Origin: Hyphomicrobiales bacterium
Lineage (GTDB): Bacteria; Pseudomonadota; Alphaproteobacteria; Rhizobiales; Rhizobiaceae
DNA length: 64,000 nucleotides
NCBI GenBank assembly: GCA_900471925.1
Contig: UCGV01000036.1
Span: forward strand, 1 to 64,000
Reading direction: 5' to 3'
Part shown: piece by piece, positions 34,212 to 43,882 of the stretch
How the letters are laid out: every line of letters begins with the position of its first letter
Numbering within the stretch: position 1 is the first letter of the stretch
Notes under the pieces: generated by a model
What the model was told of the DNA's origin: nothing
The model's input: the letters and a program-made list of their open reading frames with translations, nothing else
Databases searched by the model: none
Position numbers and translations under genes: made by a program

Positions 34212-35840
34212 TTAGACCAACCGGCTCTGTTCCGTCGCCGCTTCGATGAAGCTCGCAAAGAGCGGATGCGGGTCGAGCGGGCGGGACTTCAGTTCCGGAT
34301 GGTACTGAACGCCGATGAACCAGGGATGGTCGGGATATTCGATCGTCTCAGGCAGCACACCGTCAGGCGACATGCCGGAGAAGACGAGACCGCAGTTTTC
34401 CAGCCGGTCCTTGTAGTCGATATTGACTTCGTAGCGATGGCGGTGGCGCTCGGAAATATCGGTCGAGCCGTAGATATCCGAAATCTTCGTACCCTTCTTC
34501 AGGGCCGCCTTGTAGGCGCCGAGACGCATCGTGCCGCCGAGATCGCCCGCTGCCGTGCGCTTCTGCAGCTCATTGCCCTTCACCCACTCGGTCATCAGGC
34601 CGACGACCGGTTCCGGCGTCGGGCCGAATTCGGTCGAGGAAGCGTTGGTGACATCGGCGAGGTTGCGGGCAGCCTCGATGACGGCCATCTGCATGCCGAA
34701 GCAGATGCCGAAATACGGCACCTTGCGCTCGCGGGCAAAACGCGCCGCATGGATCTTGCCTTCCGAACCGCGCTCGCCGAAGCCGCCCGGTACAAGAATA
34801 CCGTGGACCTTCTCGAGATACGGCGCCGGATCTTCCTTTTCGAAGACTTCCGACTCGATCCATTCGAGCTTGACCTTGACGCGGTTGGCGATGCCACCGT
34901 GATGCAGCGCTTCGATCAGCGACTTGTAGGCATCCTTGAGGCCCGTGTACTTGCCGACGATCGCAATCGTGACTTCGCCTTCCGGCGTGCGGATACGGTT
35001 GCAGACCTCTTCCCACTGGTCGAGGCGCGGCTTGGGAGCCGGCTCGATACCGAAGGCGGCCAGGACTTCGTCGTCGAGGCCTTCCTTGTGATAGGCCATC
35101 GGCACGTCGTAGATATTGGCAACGTCGAGCGCCTGGATGACGGCGGACGGACGCACGTTGCAGAATAGCGACAGCTTGCGACGTTCGGCTTCCGGGATTT
35201 CCCGGTCGGCGCGCACAAGCAGGATATCGGGGTGAATTCCGAGTGCCTGCAATTCCTTGACGGAATGCTGCGTCGGCTTGGTCTTCAGCTCGCCGGCTGC
35301 CGGAATATAGGGCATCAACGTCAGGTGCACGTAGATCGCGGTGCCGCGCGGCAGGTCGTTGCCGAGCTGGCGGATCGCTTCCATGAACGGCATCGCCTCG
35401 ATATCGCCAACGGTGCCGCCAATTTCGCAGATGACGAAATCGTAGTCGTCATTGCCCTCGATGACGAAATCCTTGATCTCGTTGGTAACGTGCGGAATGA
35501 CCTGGACGGTCGCGCCGAGATAATCGCCGCGGCGTTCCTTGTCGATGATGTTCTTGTAGATGCGGCCGGTGGTGATGTTGTCGGTCTTGGTCGCCGAGCG
35601 CCCGGTAAAGCGCTCATAGTGGCCGAGATCGAGGTCGGTTTCCGCGCCGTCGTCGGTGACGAAGACTTCGCCGTGCTGGGTCGGGCTCATAGTGCCCGGA
35701 TCCACGTTCAGATAGGGGTCGAGTTTGCGAAGCCGGACCCGATAACCACGGGCCTGCAACAACGCTCCGAGAGCCGCGGCCGCAATTCCTTTTCCGAGGG
35801 AAGAAACCACGCCGCCAGTGATGAATACGTATCGCGCCAT
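34212..35840 (-). CDS. pyrG: CTP synthase
   Basis: A 542-residue CTP synthase amidating UTP with glutamine. The N-terminal amidoligase begins MARYVFITGGVVSSLGKGIAAA. The class I glutaminase domain has its nucleophile in PYFGICFGMQMAV and the oxyanion GGFGERG region, with the closing VQYHPE His-Glu. Normal length. In S. meliloti and, I believe, related rhizobia kdsA and eno follow pyrG. Here a convergent citrate synthase gene follows instead. secG lies upstream on the same strand but a terminator separates them. Confidence 0.97.
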   Translation of the reverse strand: MARYVFITGGVVSSLGKGIAAAALGALLQARGYRVRLRKLDPYLNVDPGTMSPTQHGEVFVTDDGAETDLDLGHYERFTGRSATKTDNITTGRIYKNIIDKERRGDYLGATVQVIPHVTNEIKDFVIEGNDDYDFVICEIGGTVGDIEAMPFMEAIRQLGNDLPRGTAIYVHLTLMPYIPAAGELKTKPTQHSVKELQALGIHPDILLVRADREIPEAERRKLSLFCNVRPSAVIQALDVANIYDVPMAYHKEGLDDEVLAAFGIEPAPKPRLDQWEEVCNRIRTPEGEVTIAIVGKYTGLKDAYKSLIEALHHGGIANRVKVKLEWIESEVFEKEDPAPYLEKVHGILVPGGFGERGSEGKIHAARFARERKVPYFGICFGMQMAVIEAARNLADVTNASSTEFGPTPEPVVGLMTEWVKGNELQKRTAAGDLGGTMRLGAYKAALKKGTKISDIYGSTDISERHRHRYEVNIDYKDRLENCGLVFSGMSPDGVLPETIEYPDHPWFIGVQYHPELKSRPLDPHPLFASFIEAATEQSRLV

Positions 35841-35929
35841 GGGAGTCACCGGATACCTTTTCAAAAACGATTCCACCAGCCCAAAAATTCTTTTCCAGAA
35901 CTTTTGGTGCATGGCGCAGGAATCTGAAC

Positions 35930-35962
35930 AAAAGAAAACCGGCAGACCCTGGGGCCTGCCGG
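35930..35962 (-). terminator. rho-independent terminator after secG
   Basis: Read on the minus strand, CCGGCAG-N10-CTGCCGG is followed by TTTTCTTTTG, about 22 nt past the secG stop. It implies pyrG has its own promoter. Confidence 0.8.
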
Positions 35963-35983
35963 CGGGTTATTTTCTGGACCGGC

Positions 35984-36556
35984 TTATTGTCCCGTCGGGA
36001 CGCCGGAGGGCTGAGCCGGCGCGGTAGCGGCGGGAGCCTCAGGCTGGGCCGGAGCCGTAGTCGTAGGGGCTGCCGGAGCAGTCGCCTCAGGGGCGGTTGC
36101 AGCCGGAGCTGGAGTTGCGGGTGCTTCTGCTGCCGGGGCCTGTGTGGCAGGAGCGGTTGCAGCAGGAGCCTGTGCAGCCGGTGCCGGAGCGGCAGCGCCG
36201 CCATTCGGAATACCGCTGTTATCGGCAGGCTTGGCCGGAGCCGCAGCCGGCGCATTGGCGCCGCCGAGCGAATCGAGAATGCCGTTGCCCTGCCCGCTCG
36301 TTGCCGGAATACGGTCGAGAATATCGGTCGGGCGCGCTTCGTATCGGGTCAGGATGCCCAAGCCGAGCGAAGTGATGAAGAACAGCGCCGCCAGGATCGC
36401 CGTCGTGCGCGTCAGCGCATTTGCGGTACCACGCGCCGACATAAAGCCCGATCCGCCGCCGATGCCGAGGCCACCGCCTTCGGAACGCTGGATGAGCACG
36501 ACGCCGACAAGCGCGAGCACGATCATGAGATGGATGACAATCAATACGGTCTGCAT
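35984..36556 (-). CDS. secG: preprotein translocase subunit SecG with long Ala/Pro tail
   Basis: A 190-residue SecG, part of the SecYEG channel. Two membrane helices are seen (residues 2-22, TVLIVIHLMIVLALVGVVLIQ, and about 52-70, TTAILAALFFITSLGLGIL), joined by the Gly-rich SEGGGLGIGGGSGFM loop. Residues about 98-190 are a low-complexity Ala/Pro/Thr tail made of APA and PAA repeats, making this SecG nearly twice the usual size. The tail is likely periplasmic and disordered. The ATG has AGGAC upstream. It follows tpiA on the same strand. Confidence 0.93.
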   Translation of the reverse strand: MQTVLIVIHLMIVLALVGVVLIQRSEGGGLGIGGGSGFMSARGTANALTRTTAILAALFFITSLGLGILTRYEARPTDILDRIPATSGQGNGILDSLGGANAPAAAPAKPADNSGIPNGGAAAPAPAAQAPAATAPATQAPAAEAPATPAPAATAPEATAPAAPTTTAPAQPEAPAATAPAQPSGVPTGQ

Positions 36557-36664
36557 GGGTCCAGTCCTGCCCGTCGCAGGACGGACATAAAGTAAAAATC
36601 TGGCGGCTCTTTACATGAGGTCTTCAGCTATTCCAAGCCCTTCGGCTAGGAATATACAATCGCC

Positions 36665-37435
36665 TCAGGCAAGCAGCGCTTCGTAAGTGCCGTAGATGGC
36701 GAGGAAGTCGGTAGCTTTCAAGCTCGCCCCGCCGATCAGAGCGCCGTCAACATTGTCGACGGCGAGCAGTTCGCGGGCGTTGCCGGGCTTGACCGAGCCG
36801 CCGTAGAGAATGCGCATGCCCCTGCCCTCGTCGCCGAAGCGCTGCACGAGCTCGTCGCGGATAAAGGCGTGGGCGATTTCCACATCCTGCGCCGTCGGTG
36901 TCAGTCCGGTGCCGATCGCCCAGACGGGTTCATAGGCAATGACGGTATTTTCGGCGGTCGCTTCTTCCGGCAGCGACCCGGAAAGCTGGCGCTTCAAGAT
37001 GTCGAGCGTCTGGTAGGCGTCGCGCTCTTCACCGGTTTCGCCGACGCAGACGATCGCCGTCAGGTCTGCCTGGTAAGCGGCCTGCGCCTTGGCGCGGATC
37101 ATGTGGTCGGTCTCGGCATGGTCGATGCGCCGTTCCGAATGGCCGACGATGACATAGGTGCCGAAGCAATCGGCGATCATCTCGGCCGAAATATCGCCTG
37201 TGTGGGCGCCGGACTGCGCCTGGTGGCAATCCTGCCCGCCGATCGCGAGCGGGCTGTCTGTGGCAAGTGCAGTCGACACGTAAAGCAGTGTCGACGGCGG
37301 GCAGATCAGCGTTTCGACCTTTTCGGACAACGGAATCATGACGCCTTGGGCAATCGCCTTGATCTGGTCCAATGAATCGCGCGTGCCGTTCATCTTCCAG
37401 TTCCCCGCCACGAGCGGGCGTACGTCAGGTGTCAT
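36665..37435 (-). CDS. tpiA: triosephosphate isomerase
   Basis: A 256-residue TIM-barrel isomerase of glycolysis/gluconeogenesis. Catalytic Lys is in GNWKMNGT, His and flanking residues in VIVGHSERR, and catalytic Glu in AYEPVWAIGTG, followed by the phosphate loop GGSVKPGN. The ATG at 37435 has GGGAGA upstream. In related genomes tpiA adjoins ppiD and the trpD run; here they are about 16 kb apart. Confidence 0.97.
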   Translation of the reverse strand: MTPDVRPLVAGNWKMNGTRDSLDQIKAIAQGVMIPLSEKVETLICPPSTLLYVSTALATDSPLAIGGQDCHQAQSGAHTGDISAEMIADCFGTYVIVGHSERRIDHAETDHMIRAKAQAAYQADLTAIVCVGETGEERDAYQTLDILKRQLSGSLPEEATAENTVIAYEPVWAIGTGLTPTAQDVEIAHAFIRDELVQRFGDEGRGMRILYGGSVKPGNARELLAVDNVDGALIGGASLKATDFLAIYGTYEALLA

Positions 37436-37559
37436 GCTGCTCTCCCAAAATCCGCAATCCGGCGGCCTTAGCAAAAGCGCGGCGCAAAGGAAAGCGCCGG
37501 GCGTTGCCACGGCGAAATATGATGGCCTGAAAGCCTTGTAGGGCCGGAATTCCGCCCGT

Positions 37560-38444
37560 TCAGGACGCCAGGATCCAGTTCAGCACCTTGCGCCAGTCGA
37601 TCATGCGGATCGGCGTTCCGTGGTTGCCGTTCTGGAACAGCGTGAAATGCGTCGGATATTTCGCCTTGTGGAGCTTTTCGAACAGCGCCTGCTGGTCTGT
37701 TGCCGCATAGACGGGGTCACGGCTGCCGTGGGCAAACCAGAGCGGCAGCTTCGCCTTGTAGAATGGGCTCTTGATAAAATCCGGGTCGGAGACCCCACTC
37801 ATGATCAGCATGCCCTTCAGCCGTTTGACGCTCTCGCCGTCACGCGAAATACCCCAGCAGATCTGGCTGCCCATCGAGGCGCAGCTGAGGATGACGGGAC
37901 GGCCGGGAGATTGCGCGCTCGCATAACGGATGAGCCCGGCGATCGCAGCAACGCCATTGGCATCGAAGGTCTTGACGGTCGGCGAATAATAGACGCCGCC
38001 ATTGCCGGCCGAGAGGTTCTTGAGCCGATTGAAATTGCCGCCGAAGGAATAGTCGTTGGCGCCGAGCCGCCGATCGCCGTCGCGACCGTGGATAAAGATC
38101 ACGGTGAAGGCGGCATTCTGCGCCGGTCCCACCCTGGTGACATCGAGCCTGATGCCGTCAAGCGACAATGTTTCGTCCGCCTGCAGCTTCTTGACGCCGA
38201 GCGAGACATATTTCTGCTGAACACGCTTTTCCGGTATCTGGTCGCGCCCGTTGATATCGTGCATCTCGTCATAGTCTATCACCTCGGAGGCGCCGTCATC
38301 GCCCGTCTGCAGCACGGTCTGCGCCGAAAACAGGTCGTCCTTGTAGGGCGGCAGCGCATCGGCTGCGGCGGTTCCGATGACTGCGGACACGAAAAAGGCC
38401 GCAATTGCGGTGATCTTGGTGCAATGACTTGTGGACATCGGCAT
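37560..38444 (-). CDS. exported alpha/beta hydrolase
   Basis: A 294-residue hydrolase with a signal peptide (about residues 1-28, ITAIAAFFVSAVIGTAAADA). The fold begins FTVIFIHGRDGDRR. The nucleophile elbow is SCASMGSQ, where Cys replaces the usual first Gly. Candidate Asp lies in HGSRDPVY and His in QNGNHGTP. It is likely an esterase or peptidase in the periplasm; the substrate is unknown. The start is uncertain between two nearby ATG codons, and I use 38444. It is divergent from parE. Confidence 0.75.
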   Translation of the reverse strand: MPMSTSHCTKITAIAAFFVSAVIGTAAADALPPYKDDLFSAQTVLQTGDDGASEVIDYDEMHDINGRDQIPEKRVQQKYVSLGVKKLQADETLSLDGIRLDVTRVGPAQNAAFTVIFIHGRDGDRRLGANDYSFGGNFNRLKNLSAGNGGVYYSPTVKTFDANGVAAIAGLIRYASAQSPGRPVILSCASMGSQICWGISRDGESVKRLKGMLIMSGVSDPDFIKSPFYKAKLPLWFAHGSRDPVYAATDQQALFEKLHKAKYPTHFTLFQNGNHGTPIRMIDWRKVLNWILAS

Positions 38445-38648
38445 GCGGATGGTTCCCAGAGAGCTGCCGCGACTTGCCATTTGTCGCCCGGCAACGCAAA
38501 TCACATCTTGAAAAGCTCCGCAAATCCGGGGCGCGTCGCGTATCGGGGCGCTTTCTGTCAGAATTCCCCTGATTCGCAAACGCGATACCGACTGCGGATA
38601 TTGTGGGCCTGCGGCGGCCCTTCACGAGAATAAGATCTGAACGGTTCC

Positions 38649-40721
38649 ATGGAAGACAGCAACGACCTCTTTTCCGGAATGCCCCTGTCACCGAAGCAGG
38701 AGGAGGCTGCAAAGCCTGCTGCCCCTGCCGAGAAGCCTGCGGCGGTTACGGCACCCTCAGCCTCTCGTCCTGCCCCGGCGACATCCAGCGGCGACGATTA
38801 CGGCGCATCCTCGATCCGCGTTCTCGAAGGGCTGGAACCGGTCCGCATGCGTCCCGGCATGTATATCGGCGGCACCGACGAAAAGGCGCTGCATCACCTC
38901 TTTGCGGAAGTCATCGACAACTCGATGGACGAAGCGGTGGCCGGCCATGCCGATTTCATCGACGTCCATCTCGATATCCAGGGCTATCTGACGGTCACCG
39001 ATAACGGCCGCGGCATCCCGGTCGAGAACCATCCGCAGGTTCCCGGCAAGTCGACGCTCGAAGTCATCATGACAAAGCTCCATGCCGGCGGTAAGTTCGA
39101 CGGCAAGGCCTATGAGACCTCAGGCGGTCTGCATGGCGTGGGCGTTTCCGTCGTCAACGCGCTGTCGGAGGTTCTCGAAGTCGAGGTGGCGCGAAATCGC
39201 AAGCTCTACCGCCAGCGCTTCTCGCGCGGCGTGCCGCAGGGCGGCATCGAAGAGCTGGGCGATGTGCACAATCGCCGTGGCACCAAGGTTCGCTTCCATC
39301 CCGACCCGCAGATTTTCGGGGATCATGCGAAGTTCGACGCGGCGCGTGTATTCCGCATGGCCCGCTCGAAGGCCTATCTCTTCGGCGGTGTCGAGATACG
39401 CTGGAGCTGCGATCCGGGCGTGCTGCCGGAAGGTTCCGACGTGCCCGACAAGGCCGTCTTCCATTTCCCCGGCGGCCTCAAGGATTACTTGCAGGCGACG
39501 ATGGGCAAGGAATTCACCGTCACCCGCGAGATTTTCGCCGGCAAGAGCGAGAAGGTCGCCGGTCACGGTGCGCTGGAATGGGCGATCACCTGGTATGGCG
39601 GCGATCCGCAGGTTCATTCCTATTGCAACACCATCCCCACGCCTGAAGGCGGCACGCACGAAGCCGGTCTACGCATCGCGCTGACCAAGGGCCTGAAGAG
39701 CTATGCCGAACTGACCCAGAACAAGCGCGCCGCGCAGATCACCACCGATGACGTGATGATCTCGGCGGTCGGCATGCTCTCGGTCTTCATCCGCGAGCCG
39801 GAATTCGTCGGCCAGACCAAGGATCGACTGGCGACAGTCGAAGCTCAGCGTCTCGTCGAAAACACGCTCCGCGACCCCTTCGATCACTATCTCGCCGATA
39901 ATCCGGGCGAAGCCGAAAAGCTTCTCGACTGGGTGATCGAGCGCGCCGAAGAGCGCCTGCGCCGGCGCAAGGAGAAGGAAGTCAACCGCAAGACCGCGGT
40001 GCGCAAGCTGCGCCTGCCCGGCAAGCTTGCCGACTGCTCGCAGAACACCGCCGAAGGCGCCGAACTCTTCCTGGTCGAGGGTGACTCGGCAGGTGGCTCC
40101 GCCAAGCAGGCGCGCAACCGCGCCAATCAGGCGATCCTGCCGCTGCGCGGCAAGATCCTCAACGTTGCCAGCGCCGGCCGTGAAAAGCTCGGGGCGAACC
40201 AGCAGATCTCCGACCTCGTACAGGCGCTTGGCTGCGGCACGCGCTCCAAATATCGCGAAGAGGATCTTCGCTACGAACGCATCATCGTCATGACCGATGC
40301 CGACGTCGACGGCGCGCATATCGCTTCGCTGCTCATCACCTTCTTCTATCAGGAAATGCCGGAACTTGTGCGCGGCGGCCATCTCTTCCTTGCCGTGCCG
40401 CCGCTCTACAAGATCACGCAGGGCGCAAAATCCGCCTATGCGCGTGACGACGAGCATCGCGCCGAGCTGATGGAGACGGAATTCAAGGGCAAGGCGAAGA
40501 TTGAAATCAGCCGTTTCAAAGGTCTCGGCGAAATGCTGCCCGCGCAGCTCAAGGAAACCACCATGGACCCGTCCAAGCGCACGCTTCTCAGGGTGCTGAT
40601 CGACGAGGTGGATTTCGAGGGCACGCGCAACGCCGTCGATGACCTCATGGGAACCAAGGCCGAGGCCCGCTTTCGCTTCATCCAGGAACGTGCGGCATTC
40701 GCGGAAGATCTCGATATTTAA
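38649..40721 (+). CDS. parE: DNA topoisomerase IV subunit B
   Basis: A 690-residue type IIA topoisomerase ATPase subunit that decatenates replicated chromosomes. The GHKL ATPase has EVIDNSMDEAVAG and DNGRGIPVENHP, with GGLHGVGVSVVNAL for ATP binding. The TOPRIM region has LVEGDSAGGSAKQARNR and MTDADVDGAHI. The overall length fits rhizobial ParE, including an extra Ala/Pro-rich N-terminal 50 residues. parC is not in the window. A strong hairpin terminator lies about 70 bp downstream. Confidence 0.95.
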   Translation: MEDSNDLFSGMPLSPKQEEAAKPAAPAEKPAAVTAPSASRPAPATSSGDDYGASSIRVLEGLEPVRMRPGMYIGGTDEKALHHLFAEVIDNSMDEAVAGHADFIDVHLDIQGYLTVTDNGRGIPVENHPQVPGKSTLEVIMTKLHAGGKFDGKAYETSGGLHGVGVSVVNALSEVLEVEVARNRKLYRQRFSRGVPQGGIEELGDVHNRRGTKVRFHPDPQIFGDHAKFDAARVFRMARSKAYLFGGVEIRWSCDPGVLPEGSDVPDKAVFHFPGGLKDYLQATMGKEFTVTREIFAGKSEKVAGHGALEWAITWYGGDPQVHSYCNTIPTPEGGTHEAGLRIALTKGLKSYAELTQNKRAAQITTDDVMISAVGMLSVFIREPEFVGQTKDRLATVEAQRLVENTLRDPFDHYLADNPGEAEKLLDWVIERAEERLRRRKEKEVNRKTAVRKLRLPGKLADCSQNTAEGAELFLVEGDSAGGSAKQARNRANQAILPLRGKILNVASAGREKLGANQQISDLVQALGCGTRSKYREEDLRYERIIVMTDADVDGAHIASLLITFFYQEMPELVRGGHLFLAVPPLYKITQGAKSAYARDDEHRAELMETEFKGKAKIEISRFKGLGEMLPAQLKETTMDPSKRTLLRVLIDEVDFEGTRNAVDDLMGTKAEARFRFIQERAAFAEDLDI

Positions 40722-40789
40722 GCCCTAGCGAATTCATCGAACTGACGAAGAACCGTTACAAGTCCGTCAAAATACCGGCGCAATAGAAC

Positions 40790-40840
40790 GGCCGGCGCTC
40801 CGCCCTCTCAAGAGGCACTGCAGCGCCGGCCCTTTTGTTT
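40790..40840 (+). terminator. rho-independent terminator after parE
   Basis: The 10-bp arms GGCCGGCGCT/AGCGCCGGCC are followed by CTTTTGTTT. The large apical part can fold further. It lies just upstream of the next plus-strand gene. Confidence 0.8.
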
Positions 40841-40862
40841 CAACCCTTTGCCGGATTTTGCC

Positions 40863-41999
40863 ATGACCAAGCGTTTTCTTGCGACTGCCGCTTTCGTTCT
40901 CCTGTCCAGCACCGCTTCCGTCTACGCCACCGATATCGGTGCGACTGTCGAGACCGCCTGCCCCTTCGGCGATTGCGCCGCGGCGATCTCCCTCTCCTAT
41001 CTCGGTGAATTCGTCATCCCGACCGGCCAGATGGAAAATGGCGTTGAATTCGGCGGCATTTCCGGCCTCGATTTCGATGCCGCCACTGGTCACTACGTCG
41101 CCATCAGCGATGACCGTTCCGAAAAGGCGCCGGCCCGCTTCTACGATCTCGATATCGACGTCAGCGCGGCCGGCCTGAAGGGCGTCGCCGTCGTCAAGCA
41201 CACGACCTTCCAGGACAAGAACGGCCAGCCCTTCGCCATCCGCACCGTCGATCCGGAATCGATCCGCTTCGGCAAGGACGGCATCTACTGGGGCAGCGAA
41301 GGCGACGCCAAGGCGCTGATCGCGCCTTTCGTGCGCGTCAGCTCGCCGGATGGCGCTTTCGTGCGTGAGTTCAAGCTGCCCGGCGGCTTTGCCCCGACTG
41401 CCGACAAGTCGACCGGCATTCGCGACAACCTCGCTTTCGAGGATCTCGCAGTGTCTCCTTCCGGTGACGTCTTTGTCGGCGTGGAGGCAGCCCTCTATCA
41501 GGATGGCCCGAACCCGAACCTGACGACCGGCAGCCTGTCGCGCATCGTCCGTTATGACAGCGCAACCGGTGAACCGAAGGCGCAATATGTCTATCCGATC
41601 TCGCCTATCCCGCAGGCCGCTACCAAGGCAGACGGCGGCAACGACAACGGCATGTCGGAAATGATCGCGCTTGACGATCATCGCCTGCTCGCCGTCGAGC
41701 GCAGCTATGCCCAGGGCTTCGGCAACAACGTCAAGCTCTTCATGATGGATCTTGATGGTGCGACCGACGTTTCCGGCATTGCATCGCTTGCCAAGACCGA
41801 TCAGCGCGTCGTCCCGGCCCGCAAGAGCCAGGTGCTGGATCTGCGCGCTATCGGCCTGACACCTGACAATATCGAGGCAATGGCGATCGGCAAGGCGAAG
41901 GACGGCACCGATGTTTTGATCCTCGGCGCCGACAATAATTTCTCGACCGGCCAGAAGACTCAGTTCTACGCCTTCAAGATCAATCGCCGCCCCCAATAA
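40863..41999 (+). CDS. esterase-like activity of phytase family protein, exported
   Basis: A 378-residue protein with a signal peptide (residues 1-22, RFLATAAFVLLSSTASVYA). It has the phytase-like esterase beta-propeller pattern: FGGISGLDFDAATGHYVAISDDRS, TVDPESIRFGKDGIYWGSEGD, DNLAFEDLAVSPSGDVFVGVE and NDNGMSEMIALDDHRLLAVERS. Acidic residues of these blades would bind calcium. It may cleave phosphoesters or similar bonds in the periplasm; the substrate is unproven. The start is the ATG directly before the signal peptide, with a weak ribosome-binding site. A hairpin follows the stop. Confidence 0.85.
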   Translation: MTKRFLATAAFVLLSSTASVYATDIGATVETACPFGDCAAAISLSYLGEFVIPTGQMENGVEFGGISGLDFDAATGHYVAISDDRSEKAPARFYDLDIDVSAAGLKGVAVVKHTTFQDKNGQPFAIRTVDPESIRFGKDGIYWGSEGDAKALIAPFVRVSSPDGAFVREFKLPGGFAPTADKSTGIRDNLAFEDLAVSPSGDVFVGVEAALYQDGPNPNLTTGSLSRIVRYDSATGEPKAQYVYPISPIPQAATKADGGNDNGMSEMIALDDHRLLAVERSYAQGFGNNVKLFMMDLDGATDVSGIASLAKTDQRVVPARKSQVLDLRAIGLTPDNIEAMAIGKAKDGTDVLILGADNNFSTGQKTQFYAFKINRRPQ

Positions 42000-42048
42000 T
42001 ATCTAGGCGATTGGACGTTCGAATAACCACGCTTTGTATACCCTTTAT

Positions 42049-42078
42049 CCGGGCGGACCTTGAATCCGCCCGGTTCAT
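42049..42078 (+). terminator. probable terminator after phytase-family gene
   Basis: A perfect 9-bp stem CCGGGCGGA/TCCGCCCGG with a 7-nt loop and a short TTCAT tail, about 50 nt past the stop. Confidence 0.6.
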
Positions 42079-42115
42079 AGCCCATAAACTAGGACAAGAA
42101 TAAAAAGAGGCGCGC

Positions 42116-43300
42116 GTGGGTGTGTTTGATCGTCAGAAAACCAATACCGAGCCACGATGGCTGGGGCCGTCGGCCACTATCCGCACGCCGCTGATACCCT
42201 CTATTTCGGCAGCTCGCTGGCTGCTCGTGCTTGTTGCCGCAGCCGGTGTCTACTTCTTCTACGGCTTCCTCGTGCCGGTGCTGGCGGCACTCGTCATCGG
42301 CTTCGCCAGTTGGCCGCTTTACCGCAAGCTGCTTGCGCGTGTCGGCGGCAATACCACGATCGCTGCGACCATCGCGATCATCCTCATCATTACCTTTCTT
42401 GTCATTCCGATCGGCCTTGCCGTCACCTACACGTCAGGCGAAGTGCGCACCTGGGTTGCCTGGGCGATCCACGCAAACCGCTTCGGTGCCGAAACGCCGC
42501 AATGGATCATCGCTCTGCCCTTCGCTGGCCCCTATCTCGATGAGGCCTGGACGAAATACGTCGGCACGCCCGGCGCCATGGGTGAGTTCATCCAGGCCGT
42601 CAGCGGCGCCAATATCGGCAATATCTATCGCGCGGTGCTGGCCGCTGGCGGCGGCGCTTTCCATCTGATCCTGACGCTGCTCTTCATGCTGATCGCGCTC
42701 TTCTTCGTCTACCGCGACGGCTTCTCCTTCTCCAAGCAGATCGACATGCTGGGCGAGCGCATCCTGCCGAACCGCTGGGAACGCATTTCCCGCGTCGTGC
42801 CCGCTACGATAAGCTCGACCGTCATGGGCATGACGCTGATTGCGATCGGCGAAGGTATCGTGCTCGGTGTCGCCTATTGGATCGCCGGCGTTCCCTCGCC
42901 CGTCACGCTTGGTGTGCTCACCGGTGTCATGGCTTTGATCCCCGGTGGAGCGCCGCTCTCCTTCACGCTGGTATCCATATACCTGGTTGCTAGCGGCTCA
43001 CATGTCGCCGGCATCGCGCTCCTCGTCTGGGGCACGGTCGAACTCTTCATCGTCGACAAGACGCTGCGCCCGAAACTTGTTGGCGGACCGATCAAGCTGC
43101 CTTTCCTGCCGACCTTCTTCGGCCTTGTCGGCGGCGTGAAGACCATGGGTTTCCTTGGCCTTTTCATCGGCCCGGTTCTGATGGCATTGCTCGTCGCGAT
43201 CTGGCGCGAATGGATACACGAAGTCCGCAGCGCCGAAGCAGGGCCGCAGATCATTATCGATGAGCAGGCACCGCCGGTGCAGCGCGCCGCCGAGGGCTGA
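42116..43300 (+). CDS. AI-2E family transporter (PerM-like)
   Basis: A 394-residue inner-membrane protein of the AI-2E/PerM family with about eight helices. Family landmarks are ALFFVYRDGFSF, the GVPSPVTLGVLTGVMALIPGGAPLSF region and LFIGPVLMALLVAIWREW near the end. Members export various small molecules; the name reflects one member that moves autoinducer-2 and is not proof of it. The GTG start has AAGAGG upstream. The stop directly abuts a convergent GNAT gene. Confidence 0.9.
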   Translation: MGVFDRQKTNTEPRWLGPSATIRTPLIPSISAARWLLVLVAAAGVYFFYGFLVPVLAALVIGFASWPLYRKLLARVGGNTTIAATIAIILIITFLVIPIGLAVTYTSGEVRTWVAWAIHANRFGAETPQWIIALPFAGPYLDEAWTKYVGTPGAMGEFIQAVSGANIGNIYRAVLAAGGGAFHLILTLLFMLIALFFVYRDGFSFSKQIDMLGERILPNRWERISRVVPATISSTVMGMTLIAIGEGIVLGVAYWIAGVPSPVTLGVLTGVMALIPGGAPLSFTLVSIYLVASGSHVAGIALLVWGTVELFIVDKTLRPKLVGGPIKLPFLPTFFGLVGGVKTMGFLGLFIGPVLMALLVAIWREWIHEVRSAEAGPQIIIDEQAPPVQRAAEG

Positions 43301-43759
43301 TCAGACGAGCCGCTTTTCCATGAAAAGGCTGAGCGGGTCCGGCTGATAGGAGCCGAAAGGCTCGATCTCGATATATCCGTATTTCCTGTAGAGGCCGATT
43401 GCCTCCGGCTGGTAAATGCCGGTTTCAAGCCGGATCGCGGCCAATCCCTTTTCCCGGCCGACGTCTTCCAGCCGATCCATGAGTCGACTTGCGACCTTGA
43501 GGCCCCTCGCCTCCGGATAGACGAACATGCGCTTGATCTCGGCGGTCCCATCGCCAGCCTCGACCAGCGCGCAGCAGCCGACGATCTCGCCGTCGTTGCG
43601 GGCGACGAGAAAGCTCACCGAGGGCTTTTCCAGCGTCGATATGTCGACGAGATGATTGCTCTCAGGCGGATAGAGCGACTGGGCATAGGCATCGGAAAGA
43701 TCGAGAAGGCGGATCACGCCGACCTGACGTGGCGGCTCCAGAGCAATGGTGACGGACAT
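43301..43759 (-). CDS. GNAT family N-acetyltransferase
   Basis: A 152-residue acetyltransferase of the GNAT fold. Motif A is visible as AEIKRMFVYPEARGLKVASRLMDRL, with the acetyl-CoA pyrophosphate loop RGLKVA in the place of R/QxxGxG/A. Motif B has IYQPEAIGLYRKYGYIEI. The acceptor is unknown. Its stop abuts the AI-2E gene's stop end to end. Confidence 0.9.
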   Translation of the reverse strand: MSVTIALEPPRQVGVIRLLDLSDAYAQSLYPPESNHLVDISTLEKPSVSFLVARNDGEIVGCCALVEAGDGTAEIKRMFVYPEARGLKVASRLMDRLEDVGREKGLAAIRLETGIYQPEAIGLYRKYGYIEIEPFGSYQPDPLSLFMEKRLV

Positions 43760-43882
43760 TCTCTCTCCTGTCCCGGTAGGATTTCTTCCCTTGGATGACG
43801 CAGAGTTAATGTTGCTGCCTTCATTCCGTTGGAATTACGCTTTCGAAGATGATGGCACGCTCAATAGCCATGGAGGCAGAAT

